Assembly: GCA_007136405.1 (NCBI GenBank)
Contig: SLHA01000116.1
Coordinates: forward strand, 1 to 42,993
Direction: 5' to 3'
DNA length: 42,993 bases
From: Candidatus Latescibacterota bacterium
Lineage (GTDB): Bacteria; Latescibacterota; UBA2968; UBA8231
Positions 7,638-16,295 of the stretch are shown one piece after another. The notes beneath the pieces are model-generated. The model worked only from the letters and a program-made list of their open reading frames with translations. It was not told where the DNA came from and did no database searches. Within the stretch, counting starts at the first letter, position 1; the number at the start of each line of letters is the position of its first letter. Position numbers and translations under genes: made by a program.

Positions 7638-10600
7638 TCATTGGTTCCGGAGTGCGACAATGCGTTCGTTTGCCAGTCTGCCTTGCGGGCTGTCACCGCC
7701 TTCTCGTTGCACTATGCGATTGTACACAGCAATCGCTGTGTTGTACTCACCGAGTGCTTCATGGCATTGTGCTCTTCTATAATCGGCCGAAGTAATCCAC
7801 TGGCTGTGGCCCTCTGCTCCATGGAAACTGACTCGGTAATACGCTTCAATGGCTCTGCGGTATTCACCCATATTCTGATAAGATTCACCGATGTAATACC
7901 GGGCTTCAGAGGCACGATCTCCCTGGGCAAATTGCAGAGCGTATTCCAGTTTTTCTATGGCTTGGGAAAAGCGTCCCATGTCTTTCAGGATGATACCGAT
8001 TTCCAATTCGCCGTCACGTCGGCGAGGATGATCCGCAAAATCAGTGATTAGCCGCTGCACAGCCTGGTACGCTTCATCATACTCATGCGCAGCCTGATAG
8101 CTACTGACAAGACGCCAAAGGGCTTCTCCGGCCAACGCTCGATCTTGAGCTCGATTAAATACCTGCCTGTAAGCGCCGGCTGCCTGAAGGTAGTTGCGCA
8201 ACGAATACTGATAGTCTCCAAGCCGCATATGAACACTGGGAGCATGCGGGCTATCAGGATACGACCGGAGAAATTGTGTCTGCGCCTCCAAAGCTCTTGC
8301 GGTTGCCTCACGGCTGGGATTGGCGGCATTCTCCTCCCAGAAAGCCAGAGAGGCATAATATGCTCCAACATCAGCCCACTCGTCGCCGGCTCGGGTAACC
8401 TGTTGGAAAAGATCCAGCGCGCGGCTGAAACGGCGGTTCTTTATCAACTGCTGCCCTTCTTCCAGACGGAACCGTTGAATCCATTCATGCTGGTCCCCGA
8501 ATCGTCGCGTGAAGGTGCGGGTTCCATCACGGGCTGCGTCCAGTTGCCCTTGGCGGAACAGGGCAACAACAGCATGTCCGTATACTTCTGGATCTTCGAC
8601 CATTTTCAGGTGTGGTTCGATCAGTTTATAGGCTTCTGCATACTGCTCTTGATGGAACATCAGTACGGAGGCTCGACCTATGGCTTCGGTTGACAAGGAA
8701 CTTTCGGGATCAATTTGGACACGTAGATACTGTCCTATGGCTTCCTGCACGCGGTCGAGTTTCTCCAGAATCTCGCCTTTGGCCAGGTGCACGCTATCTG
8801 CAAGGATGGCATGGGTATGTTTCGCATAGGGGTCAAGATAATTGGCCAGCATATTGTAGCTACTTAGAGCCGTTTGAAGTTGTCCGCTGTACAGGTATGC
8901 CTGTGCCAACCGGTGTTTCAACTGGATGGCCCTCTCAGTATCAGGCAGCCCATCGATCAGCTGCTCATACAGTGCCACAGCGTTTTCGTACTCGCCAAGC
9001 CGAACGTAGATGGCTGCCAACAGTTCGTGCGCCGCATGCCGGTTTTCAGAGGCAGGGTAGGCCCAACGGAGTTCCTCGAGCCTGGCCTTGGCCTCGGTGT
9101 AGCGCGATTGCAGATGGTACATCTGTCCCAACTCGAACAGAGCCAGCGGCGAGACTGAACTGCCCGAGTGGTTCTGCAGCAGTCTATTGAAGACGCTTTC
9201 GGCAGCCTCTATATGACCGCGGCGTGCCTGTGTGACGCCAAGACCGTACAGGGCAGCTGCAACACTGTGACTGTTTGGATACTCATTCGCTAGACGCTCA
9301 TATACACCCATGGCTGCCGGGGCATACATGTCGTCAAGCAGCGCAAGCTGCCGTAGCGCGTCTCCCAGATGCAGCAGCGCTGTATCCGCCAGGCGACTGG
9401 ATCCGTGTTGATCCAGGTATTCCCGCAGACCGGAAACCTGACGGACCAAAGCCAGCGAATCCGGTGCCGTGCCAGCCTCCAGCTGCAGGAGCTGCAATTG
9501 CGCCTGTTGCGTATGCAAGCCACCATCATCATCGCTGGCCAGAATGCGTAATTCCTGCATGGCGAGTTGACGAAGAGAATCCGCCAGATCCGGTTGGGAT
9601 TCCAGCTCCTTCTTCCGCGCCAGACGCAGCAGGCTCTCGGCCAGAAGCGACTGAGCCTCGGGGCCATCAGGATTAGATGGATTGACCGCGATAAAGTGCT
9701 CGAGAAGACGGACCGCGTTGCCGTAATCCTGATGCTCGATCAAGGTACGGGCAGTGTTCCATTGAACAGCCTGCCTCGAGGCACCAGCCAGTTGATCGAG
9801 CCACGCCTGTTGCAGGGCCTGATTCAGTTGCTGCGGGTCATACACGCTGAAATCCCGCAGGTACTCCACGCGGTTTCTTACGTTTTGAGCATGGCGGCTG
9901 CTGGGATATTGCTCGAGTACCACCAGGTATTCCCGCAGAGCCGCTCGAAAATGTCCTGCAGCCTCATAAGCCCGGGCCAGGCCGAATTGCGCTTCGCCGG
10001 CCCATGGTCCCTCTGTGTCGGCAAGCGACCGATACGTGGTTGCGGCAGACGCGTAATCACCGGTTGCTGAATAAGTACTGGCCAGAATCAACTTGACCTG
10101 TTCGTGGTCAGGTGCATCTACAGCCTCTTCCAGATACCTACGGTACCAGCTGATGGCCAGCACATGATCACCGCGTTGGCGGTACAACTCACCGAGCTCG
10201 CGCAGGGCAGAACGGGCCTCCTGGCTTTGGGGCGCCGTCTGCATCAGCTCCTGCAGTAGACCCACTGCGTCGGCGAAACGTCCTGTCTGGCCCAGAGTGA
10301 TGGCCAGACCCAGTTGCACTTTGGGAAGGAACGGATGCGCCGGTGGCCGCTCTTCCTGCAGAATCCGATAGTGGCGTTCCGCCCCTTCATGCTGGTGGCT
10401 CAACCGTTTGGAGTCTGCTGCACCGAGGCGCGCCCGGGCCCGGATGGCTGGTTCCCTGGTGTTTTCCATGGCCACCAGGTAGGCATCGCTCGCCTGCGTA
10501 AACTGACGCTGGGCCAACAGGAAATCCGCTTGCTCCAAACGAGCGGTGTCCGCTTGCGCAGATTGCGGATACCTCTGCTGTAGTCGTTCGAACCTGGCAG

Positions 10601-11309
10601 TGGCTCCATTCTGGTCGCCCAAAAAAAGGTGTATCCGCCCGGACAGAAGCAGCGCGCTTGGCGCTTCTTCCGCAGGCGGTGTGGCAACCGCGATCTGACT
10701 CAGGAGCTGCTGAGCCGCTTCTGCATGTCCGCTGGCGAAACGAAGCCGGGCGAGACGGTAACGGGCGGTATGTGCGGCACTCGTGCGACCATACTGGTCG
10801 ATGACGATGTCGTACACCCTGGTCGCTTGCGAAAGACTGTCAGCCCGGGTATAATATCGAGCTGCCTCAAGTAAGACTGCGGGGGCGAAATCGCTGGCAC
10901 TGAACCGCCTCTGCACATCCTCGTAGGCTTGGCCCGCTTTCAGGTAATGGCCCATGGCCGCAAGGCACGAGGCTCGCTCCCTCCGGGCAGCCGCGATCTC
11001 CAGGTGCTCGGGATGATTCTGGTAGAAGCTCTCGTAAGCTGCTACGGCTTCTGCGTAACGGTTGGTACGCCCATACGAACGCGCTAGAAACAGCCGGGCT
11101 TCCGGCAGGAATCGGCTGTGCGGATGGTTGCGGATAAACTCGGCAAACAGCTCCCCGGCCGTGGCATAATCACGGGCATCACGAAACAAGTTGCGGGCCA
11201 GGTTGAAGCGGTCTTCCTCGCCGGCCTGAAGCTGGGCCCGGGACTGACCGTACGCCAGACACAGCAGTACGGCACAGGTGCAGTGGGTTATAAAGGATCT
11301 TGTGGACAA
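7638..11309 (-). CDS. Large exported tetratricopeptide-repeat (TPR) protein
   Basis: 1223 residues, with an N-terminal signal peptide ending about residue 25 (AVLLCLAYGQSRA). The rest is almost entirely TPR helices, dozens of 34-36-residue units such as YAEAVAAYESFYQNHPEH and YLQAAGAYRQVFNRAQD, resembling the repeats of YbgF/CpoB and BamD. Such proteins are periplasmic scaffolds for outer-membrane or cell-envelope assemblies; no catalytic domain is seen. Translation probably starts at the TTG at 11309, which has AAAGGTG upstream. The gene is followed 73 bases on by the sigma-54 activator on the same strand and is divergent from ispE. The partner is unknown. Confidence 0.8.
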   Translation of the reverse strand: MSTRSFITHCTCAVLLCLAYGQSRAQLQAGEEDRFNLARNLFRDARDYATAGELFAEFIRNHPHSRFLPEARLFLARSYGRTNRYAEAVAAYESFYQNHPEHLEIAAARRERASCLAAMGHYLKAGQAYEDVQRRFSASDFAPAVLLEAARYYTRADSLSQATRVYDIVIDQYGRTSAAHTARYRLARLRFASGHAEAAQQLLSQIAVATPPAEEAPSALLLSGRIHLFLGDQNGATARFERLQQRYPQSAQADTARLEQADFLLAQRQFTQASDAYLVAMENTREPAIRARARLGAADSKRLSHQHEGAERHYRILQEERPPAHPFLPKVQLGLAITLGQTGRFADAVGLLQELMQTAPQSQEARSALRELGELYRQRGDHVLAISWYRRYLEEAVDAPDHEQVKLILASTYSATGDYASAATTYRSLADTEGPWAGEAQFGLARAYEAAGHFRAALREYLVVLEQYPSSRHAQNVRNRVEYLRDFSVYDPQQLNQALQQAWLDQLAGASRQAVQWNTARTLIEHQDYGNAVRLLEHFIAVNPSNPDGPEAQSLLAESLLRLARKKELESQPDLADSLRQLAMQELRILASDDDGGLHTQQAQLQLLQLEAGTAPDSLALVRQVSGLREYLDQHGSSRLADTALLHLGDALRQLALLDDMYAPAAMGVYERLANEYPNSHSVAAALYGLGVTQARRGHIEAAESVFNRLLQNHSGSSVSPLALFELGQMYHLQSRYTEAKARLEELRWAYPASENRHAAHELLAAIYVRLGEYENAVALYEQLIDGLPDTERAIQLKHRLAQAYLYSGQLQTALSSYNMLANYLDPYAKHTHAILADSVHLAKGEILEKLDRVQEAIGQYLRVQIDPESSLSTEAIGRASVLMFHQEQYAEAYKLIEPHLKMVEDPEVYGHAVVALFRQGQLDAARDGTRTFTRRFGDQHEWIQRFRLEEGQQLIKNRRFSRALDLFQQVTRAGDEWADVGAYYASLAFWEENAANPSREATARALEAQTQFLRSYPDSPHAPSVHMRLGDYQYSLRNYLQAAGAYRQVFNRAQDRALAGEALWRLVSSYQAAHEYDEAYQAVQRLITDFADHPRRRDGELEIGIILKDMGRFSQAIEKLEYALQFAQGDRASEARYYIGESYQNMGEYRRAIEAYYRVSFHGAEGHSQWITSADYRRAQCHEALGEYNTAIAVYNRIVQREGGDSPQGRLANERIVALRNQ

Positions 11310-11399
11310 GACGGCACCTTTGCCGGATGGCGGGATTGCTGGGGCCGGGCCGGGCGATACGGCGCGACCGGACCGGCCCCATTGCTGATCAAAACCAAT

Positions 11400-11431
11400 A
11401 TGGGAAAATGTCCCATGTACGTCCTGTACAT
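11400..11431. promoter_or_regulatory. Two adjacent perfect hairpins in the ispE leader
   Basis: ATGGGA/TCCCAT (11400-11405 and 11411-11416) and ATGTAC/GTACAT (11415-11420 and 11426-11431) each have six-base arms and five-base loops, and they share two bases, so only one can form fully at a time. They end just before the ispE ribosome binding site AAGGTG (11432-11437). This may be an operator or an mRNA switch controlling ispE initiation. Confidence 0.35.
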
Positions 11432-11442
11432 AAGGTGATCAT

Positions 11443-12390
11443 ATGGTAACCGGGGCTGCAGGTCAAGGAGTTGAGCCCATTCTCCAGTGGCGGGAATATG
11501 CCAACGCTAAAATCAATCTGGGCCTTGGCGTATTGGGGCTGCGCCCGGACGGATTCCACGATATCGCCACACTGATGCAGACCATCGATCTGTATGACGA
11601 GTTGGTGGCTACACCGGCTGAGCATCCTGAGTTCACCTGCTCCGATCACAACCTTCCGGTAGGCGGTGGCAATCTGGTCGTGCGGGCTGCGAAGTTGTAC
11701 GCCGAGCACGTCGAGTCGGTCATCCCACTGTGCCTGCACCTGGTCAAGCGTATCCCTGTGGGGGCAGGTCTCGGCGGCGGAAGCGCCGATGCCGCAGCGA
11801 CGTTGCGCTTGATGAACCGCATCCACGGAAATGTGTGTTCATGGCGTAAGCTCTGCGATCTGGCTGGACAGCTAGGTTCCGATGTCCCGTTTCTGGTGCG
11901 CGGCGGAACGGCTGTCGCTACAGGTAGAGGGGAGGTGCTGAAGCCGGTGCATTGGGCGGCGGACTGCTGGTATATCCTGGTTTCGCCGGCTGTCGAGGTG
12001 AGTACCCGCTGGGCATACGGGCAATGGAGCCCCTTCTTGACAAAGCCTGGAATCTACGTTAGCTTTCTCGACTCGGTTAAAAGCGGCGGGCGCATTGACC
12101 ATGTCAAGCTGTTCTCCTGTCTGGAGAACGATTTTCTTCGCGTGGTGGGGTGCGCCTATCCCATCGTCGCACACCTGGTATCCCGGCTGCAGGCATACGG
12201 TGCACGAGTCGCCTCCATGACGGGTACAGGGTCCACAGTATTTGGCATCTTCGACGACCGGAACGCCGCTGCACATGCGCTGGATGCGCTGAAAGAGCAG
12301 GGCTACCGGTCTTTTTTGTGTCGTGCTGTGCCCTCCCAGGTAGCGGGGAATGATGTGGGGGTGCACGCACGTGGTGAGCCAGAATGGTAG
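11443..12390 (+). CDS. ispE: 4-diphosphocytidyl-2-C-methyl-D-erythritol kinase
   Basis: 315 residues of the GHMP kinase family. The N-terminal ANAKINLGLGVLGLRPDGFHD and the ATP loop PVGAGLGGGSADAAATL (near residue 105) are IspE hallmarks, and GTGSTVFGIF marks the third GHMP motif. IspE phosphorylates the 2-hydroxyl of CDP-methylerythritol in the non-mevalonate isoprenoid pathway, so this organism likely makes isoprenoids by the MEP route. The ATG at 11443 has AAGGTG five bases upstream. The stop is 11 bases before tRNA-Gln, and this ispE-tRNA order is seen in many bacteria. Confidence 0.93.
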   Translation: MVTGAAGQGVEPILQWREYANAKINLGLGVLGLRPDGFHDIATLMQTIDLYDELVATPAEHPEFTCSDHNLPVGGGNLVVRAAKLYAEHVESVIPLCLHLVKRIPVGAGLGGGSADAAATLRLMNRIHGNVCSWRKLCDLAGQLGSDVPFLVRGGTAVATGRGEVLKPVHWAADCWYILVSPAVEVSTRWAYGQWSPFLTKPGIYVSFLDSVKSGGRIDHVKLFSCLENDFLRVVGCAYPIVAHLVSRLQAYGARVASMTGTGSTVFGIFDDRNAAAHALDALKEQGYRSFLCRAVPSQVAGNDVGVHARGEPEW

Positions 12391-12401
12391 GATAGTAGAG
12401 C

Positions 12402-12476
12402 AGCCCGGTCGTTCAATTGGCAGGACAACGGATTTTGGTTCCGTTTATCAAGGTTCGAATCCTTGCCGGGCTGCCA
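12402..12476 (+). tRNA. tRNA-Gln (anticodon TTG)
   Basis: A complete cloverleaf of 75 bases. The seven-pair acceptor stem is AGCCCGG/CCGGGCT, and the D stem is GTTC/GGAC. The anticodon arm ACGGA-TTTTGGT-TCCGT carries TTG, and the T arm is CAAGG-TTCGAAT-CCTTG. Discriminator G and CCA are encoded (12473-12476). It lies between ispE and rplY and is probably cut from their common transcript. Confidence 0.97.
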
Positions 12477-12585
12477 AATTCCCAAGGCATGCGATACCCC
12501 CGCCGCTGCACCTAGCCAGGGTGGCTGGCCACAGTCGGCATTTCGCCACATGCCGCTATCCCGTACGTTAGAGGAGAGTCATTTC

Positions 12586-13299
12586 ATGGCAGAAGTTGCA
12601 CTGCGGCTTCGCACCCGCGACGAAATCGAAATAACCGTGCGCCCTCGGCCGGAACGCGGTAAAGGGGCAATGCGCAAAATGCGCCGCGAGCAGGGCGAGG
12701 TTCCGGGCATTCTGTACGGACACAAGCAGACCCCGTTTGCGTTCCAGACGGAAGGACGGATCCTGGAGCGCACATTTCAGCGATATGGACCGAGTATCCT
12801 TTTCAAGGTAGTCCATCAGGAGGAGAACACGGAACCCGAACACGCCATCGTGCGAGAAGTCCAGTTCCACAAGGTTACCGGTGCTGTTTTGCACGTGGAC
12901 CTGCTGCGCATAGATCCTTCCGAAACCCGCATCATTTCGGTGCCCATACATACTGTCGGTGTACCGGAAGGCGTGCGCATCGGAGGTGGCGTACTTCAGC
13001 ATGCTGCCAACAACCTGGATATGGAGTGCGTGATCTCGCAGATGCCGTCCTCCGTCGAGATTGACATTCGTTCGTTGCAGATCGGCGACAGTGTTCATGT
13101 AGCGGATCTGCTGGCACAGGATCCGCGTATCGTCACGGATCCCACGGTCACGATCGTCAGCTTGCTTACTCCGCGTCTCACCGTTGACGAGGAGCTCGAG
13201 CTGGAGGCCCAGGCGGAGGCCGAGGAAGAGGGTGAAGTGGCCGAAGGAGAGGCAGAAGGTGAAGAAGCAGCAGCAGATGCAGAACAGGAAGAGGGATAG
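12586..13299 (+). CDS. rplY: 50S ribosomal protein L25, long CTC form
   Basis: 237 residues from the ATG at 12586, preceded by GAGGAG (12571-12576). The N-terminal 95 residues form the 5S rRNA-binding L25 domain (GAMRKMRREQGEVPGILYG; LHVDLLRID). The C-terminal CTC/TL5 beta domain follows, with VPIHTVGVPEGVRIGGG and MPSSVEIDI. A run of about 40 mostly acidic residues closes the protein, as in many CTC proteins. In-frame sequence reaches further upstream to 12463 but overlaps the tRNA, so that start was rejected. The gene follows tRNA-Gln directly; prs, often found here, is missing. Confidence 0.93.
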   Translation: MAEVALRLRTRDEIEITVRPRPERGKGAMRKMRREQGEVPGILYGHKQTPFAFQTEGRILERTFQRYGPSILFKVVHQEENTEPEHAIVREVQFHKVTGAVLHVDLLRIDPSETRIISVPIHTVGVPEGVRIGGGVLQHAANNLDMECVISQMPSSVEIDIRSLQIGDSVHVADLLAQDPRIVTDPTVTIVSLLTPRLTVDEELELEAQAEAEEEGEVAEGEAEGEEAAADAEQEEG

Positions 13300-13304
13300 G
13301 CTGC

Positions 13305-13919
13305 GTGCTTCTCGTCGTTGGTTTGGGCAATCCAGGCAAACGTTACCAGTCCACACGCCACAATGCCGGTTTCTTTGCGGTGGACAGGTTGGCACAGATC
13401 AGAGGCGCCGCGTGGCTACCCGACCGCGCCACGGACAGCCATATGGCTCACTTGTACCTGGCTGGCCGGGACACGTGGCTGGCCAAACCGCAGACCTATA
13501 TGAACCGCAGCGGGACCAGTGTATCGGCGCTCAAGGGTAAACTGGATTGCAGTCTGCAGGACATTTTGATCGTATTGGACGACTTTCTCCTGGATTTCGG
13601 CCGGGTGCGCTTCAGACGGCGTGGCAGTGATGGGGGGCACAACGGGCTGGCATCGGTGCTGCAGGAATTGGGGTCGGATGCCGTGCCGCGGCTGCGGCTG
13701 GGAATCGGACCGCTACAACCCGCAGAAGATTCCATGGAGTACGTCCTGAGTCCTTTCGGTCCGGAGGAAGATGTCGATGCCGTCGCTCTAACCGGCGCTA
13801 CGGCAATCGAGTATTATGCCGAGGCGGGTATCGAGGCCGCCATGAACCGCTTCAACGCCCCGCAGTCGGACGGAACAGAAGCTGCTGGGATATGTCAGCA
13901 AACAAGTGGGTGGAAATGA
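13305..13919 (+). CDS. pth: Peptidyl-tRNA hydrolase
   Basis: About 204 residues, bacterial Pth type. It has GLGNPGKRYQSTRHNAGF with the catalytic His in STRHN, KPQTYMNRSG, the Asp in IVLDDF, and GGHNGL. It releases peptides from prematurely dropped peptidyl-tRNA. Translation starts at the GTG at 13305, five bases after rplY, and the stop TGA overlaps the probable rpsF ATG (ATGA at 13916-13919), implying translational coupling. Confidence 0.94.
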   Translation: MLLVVGLGNPGKRYQSTRHNAGFFAVDRLAQIRGAAWLPDRATDSHMAHLYLAGRDTWLAKPQTYMNRSGTSVSALKGKLDCSLQDILIVLDDFLLDFGRVRFRRRGSDGGHNGLASVLQELGSDAVPRLRLGIGPLQPAEDSMEYVLSPFGPEEDVDAVALTGATAIEYYAEAGIEAAMNRFNAPQSDGTEAAGICQQTSGWK

Positions 13920-14488
13920 GAAAGTACGAACTGGTGTGCATTTTCGATCCGCAGGTCGGCGAGGGCCAATTCGATGGCCTGGTCGAGAACTACGAAAACT
14001 ACCTCAAGGCTCACGGGGGCGAAATCGCATACATCGATCGCTGGGGCATACGTCAGCTTGCGTACTGCACCCCTAGCATGCGCAACCGGCGGCAGGGTTA
14101 CTATGTACTCTATCAGTTTGAGGCTGAATCCGGCATCATCCAGCCGTTGGAAGAAGAGCTTCGCATCGACGAGAATGTCCTGCGACACCTGGTCACTTTG
14201 GTTGACGGGGAATTCCTGCGGGTTCCCGAGCTTCTTCCAGAGAATCAGATCGTTTTCGGCCCCCCTCAGCAGCGCGACCGCAGCCGCGGCCGTCCGGATC
14301 GGGACCGCGACCGCAGCCGTGGCCGTCCGGAGCGGGATGACGCCGCTTCCGGTCGGCGGGCAGGCAGGCACGAAGAGAGTGAAGAGGAACCGGACGACAA
14401 AGATGACGAAGCGGCAGACACGGTCAGCATGGCTCCGGTTGAGAAGTCGGCGACGGCCGTGGACGGGCAGTCCGATACTGAGGAGTGA
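13916..14488 (+). CDS. rpsF: 30S ribosomal protein S6 with a long charged C-terminal extension
   Basis: 190 residues from the ATG at 13916, which overlaps the pth stop; the protein then opens MRKYELVCIFDP as in its family. An alternative ATG at 13892 adds eight residues and has a weaker context. Residues 1-100 form the S6 fold (WGIRQLAY, GYYVLYQF, RHLVTLV). The last 75 or so residues are an extension, twice the usual size: two Arg-Asp-Gly-rich units (RDRSRGRPDRD, RDRSRGRPERD) followed by an acidic tail. The units come from a 33-base duplication. S6 normally pairs with S18, but rpsR is not in the operon here. Confidence 0.9.
   Translation: MRKYELVCIFDPQVGEGQFDGLVENYENYLKAHGGEIAYIDRWGIRQLAYCTPSMRNRRQGYYVLYQFEAESGIIQPLEEELRIDENVLRHLVTLVDGEFLRVPELLPENQIVFGPPQQRDRSRGRPDRDRDRSRGRPERDDAASGRRAGRHEESEEEPDDKDDEAADTVSMAPVEKSATAVDGQSDTEE
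14273..14337 (+). repeat. 33-base tandem duplication inside rpsF
   Basis: Two 32-base copies (14273-14304 and 14306-14337) differ at only two positions. The period of 33 bases is 11 codons, so the reading frame is kept. It encodes the repeated Arg/Asp-rich unit of the S6 extension and looks like a fairly recent slippage or duplication event. Confidence 0.85.
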
Positions 14489-14533
14489 ACCAGCCGGATA
14501 CGGTTGCCGGAACATACGGGAGGCCGGTGCAGG

Positions 14534-15388
14534 GTGGCTTCGTTCGCCTCTGCTGCGCCGGCGCCGGGCATTACCATGCTCTTGCTAGTAAGTATACTGC
14601 TTGCTGCCGGGGTACTGCTCGCTTCGCAGCGGTACGGGTCCAGACAGATCGTGCCGGCCACGGGTTTGGTGTGTCTACTCAGCACGCTGTTGTTTGATGC
14701 CAGCATCGGAGTCGCACCGCTGATGGGCCTTATAGCCGGAGTGCAGATCGAGCGCCGCGCCACATATGGCCAGGTTGTCGCGCTTGCGGTTTTACCGGCT
14801 GCGGTGCTTTCGGGTTGGATGCTGATCACCCAGGATAATCAGCGCCGCAGTCAGGTGGGCGAGTCGCTGACCGCGCAGCTCGAAATCATGGGCATGCAAA
14901 CGGAAGCGGCAAACCACGGACTGCATGAGATGGTTGCGCTGATCGTGCGGGTTCAGCCTGCGCTGCAGTTTGTTACGCTGCTGTTCACTGCTGTGTTGGC
15001 CTACAGGACAGCCAGCTGGGCGGCACCCTGGTTCAACCTGAGCTTGCCCGTTGAACGCCCTTTCCGATTATGGCGCCCATGGGACGAGCTCATCTGGGCC
15101 GTGATCGGCGGTCTGGGCATGTGGCTGGCGAGTTCGGGAATACCGCGGGATCTGGGTCTAAACATCGTTCTGGTAATGGTTGTCCTGTACGCGGTTCACG
15201 GAACCGCGGTCCTGCGTTATTTTCTGCAACGGCTGGGCATCACCAGGTTGCTGGAGCTCACTGTGTATGCGTCGTTGTTTTTTACCGCCGGCGTGTCGTT
15301 GATATTGCTGGCTGGCTTGGGACTGATGGATACCTGGTTCGACTGGCGCCGGCTGCGACCTGCTGCCTCGGAGGAAGGTACCGGGTGA
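14534..15388 (+). CDS. DUF2232-family integral membrane protein
   Basis: About 284 residues with roughly seven or eight hydrophobic segments: two near the N-terminus, one around residues 80-95, a pair after the central soluble loop, and a cluster from residue 190 on. The DUF2232 (YybS-like) family commonly sits in rpsF-rpsR-rplI operons of diverse bacteria, and this copy lies between rpsF and rplI. The function is unknown; a role in membrane-linked ribosome or envelope physiology is only a guess. I favour the GTG at 14534 because GGGAGG (14518-14523) precedes it; a TTG at 14504 and an ATG at 14576 are also possible. Confidence 0.7.
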   Translation: MASFASAAPAPGITMLLLVSILLAAGVLLASQRYGSRQIVPATGLVCLLSTLLFDASIGVAPLMGLIAGVQIERRATYGQVVALAVLPAAVLSGWMLITQDNQRRSQVGESLTAQLEIMGMQTEAANHGLHEMVALIVRVQPALQFVTLLFTAVLAYRTASWAAPWFNLSLPVERPFRLWRPWDELIWAVIGGLGMWLASSGIPRDLGLNIVLVMVVLYAVHGTAVLRYFLQRLGITRLLELTVYASLFFTAGVSLILLAGLGLMDTWFDWRRLRPAASEEGTG

Positions 15389-15442
15389 GCGCCGGGTTGT
15401 AGGAAATACGGAAAGATCACTCAATGTCGGAGAGAAGGTACG

Positions 15443-15886
15443 GTGAAGATCATACTGCTGAAGGACCATGAGCAACTCGGTTCGGCTGGTGAAGTGGTTG
15501 AGGTGACTCCGGGATACGCCCGTAACTACCTCATACCCAAGCATCAGGCGCTGGTGGCCACGCCTGCGAATGTGGCGCAGTTCGAGTCCAGACGGAAACA
15601 GCATGAAGCGGTGGCGGAGCGCGAGTTGCGTGCGGCACAGACGCTGGCCAGGCAACTCGAGAACGATTCTCTGACGGCGCAGGTGAGGGTAGGAGAAGAG
15701 GAGCGTCTGTTCGGCTCGGTCACGGCTCAGAACATCATCGAGCTGCTGGCCGAAAAAGGATATGAGGTCGATCGCCGTACGGTGCACCTGGAGGAACCAA
15801 TCCGTTCTCTGGGGGTTTACAATATCGAATTGCGGCTCCATCCAGGAGTCACGGCCAGCATCAAACTGTGGGTGGTGAAAGAGTAA
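15443..15886 (+). CDS. rplI: 50S ribosomal protein L9
   Basis: 147 residues, full length. The N-terminal RNA-binding domain has MKIILLKDHEQLGSAGEVVE and GYARNYLIPKHQAL. It is followed by the long connecting helix and the C-terminal domain (VRVGEEERLFGSVTAQNI; VYNIELRLHPGV). L9 binds 23S rRNA and helps keep the reading frame. It starts with GTG at 15443 and has AGAGAAGG upstream. It is the last gene of the block, followed by a probable terminator. Confidence 0.95.
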   Translation: MKIILLKDHEQLGSAGEVVEVTPGYARNYLIPKHQALVATPANVAQFESRRKQHEAVAERELRAAQTLARQLENDSLTAQVRVGEEERLFGSVTAQNIIELLAEKGYEVDRRTVHLEEPIRSLGVYNIELRLHPGVTASIKLWVVKE

Positions 15887-15917
15887 TCTGGGGAGTAGCA
15901 TCCGTAGACCGCCAACC

Positions 15918-15950
15918 GGGTGCCATGGTTCGTGTCGCCATGCCCCTTTT
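15918..15950 (+). terminator. Rho-independent terminator after rplI
   Basis: GGG and CATGG pair with CCATG and CCC around a nine-base loop, with a three-base TGC bulge, and TTTT follows at 15947-15950. It lies 32 bases past the rplI stop and would end the ispE-rplI transcript. Confidence 0.5.
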
Positions 15951-16295
15951 GACGCTGTCCGCACTACCAAGCGTAGCGGTTCAGTGCTGCAGGATTACCC
16001 TGTGATCCAGCGTGCCAGCCGCTGTTCGTAAGGAGCACCCACCGGGCCCTGCGGCCCTGGTTGTCGCAGGCTGACACAGGGCCCGCGGCCGGCGCCATCG
16101 GCACCGTGAAACGGCCTTGTAACACTTTACGGCACTTGATGTTTCTCAGGAGCATATTGGCAGAAACGACGTTGATATTCATGGCGGTGACGCGTTCATG
16201 TCCCTTTGCTTGGGACCGCGTGCCTCACGGATGAAGAGTGACATCGCACTCCGCCGTACCGTCTCCCCGTCTACCGGATCGCCGGGAGTCCCTGC
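15951..16295. other. Non-coding stretch with one strong inverted repeat
   Basis: No convincing gene is seen. CGGGCCCTG (16043-16051) and CAGGGCCCG (16077-16085) are perfect complements around 25 bases, with a smaller CTGCG/CGCAG pairing inside. No T-run follows on either strand. The promoter of the lipoprotein gene should lie in the right part, but I see no good hexamers. Confidence 0.4.

Noticed and set aside
15964-16182. 72-codon minus-strand frame in the gap after rplI
   Set aside because: No family match, no ribosome binding site, and it covers a strong inverted repeat.
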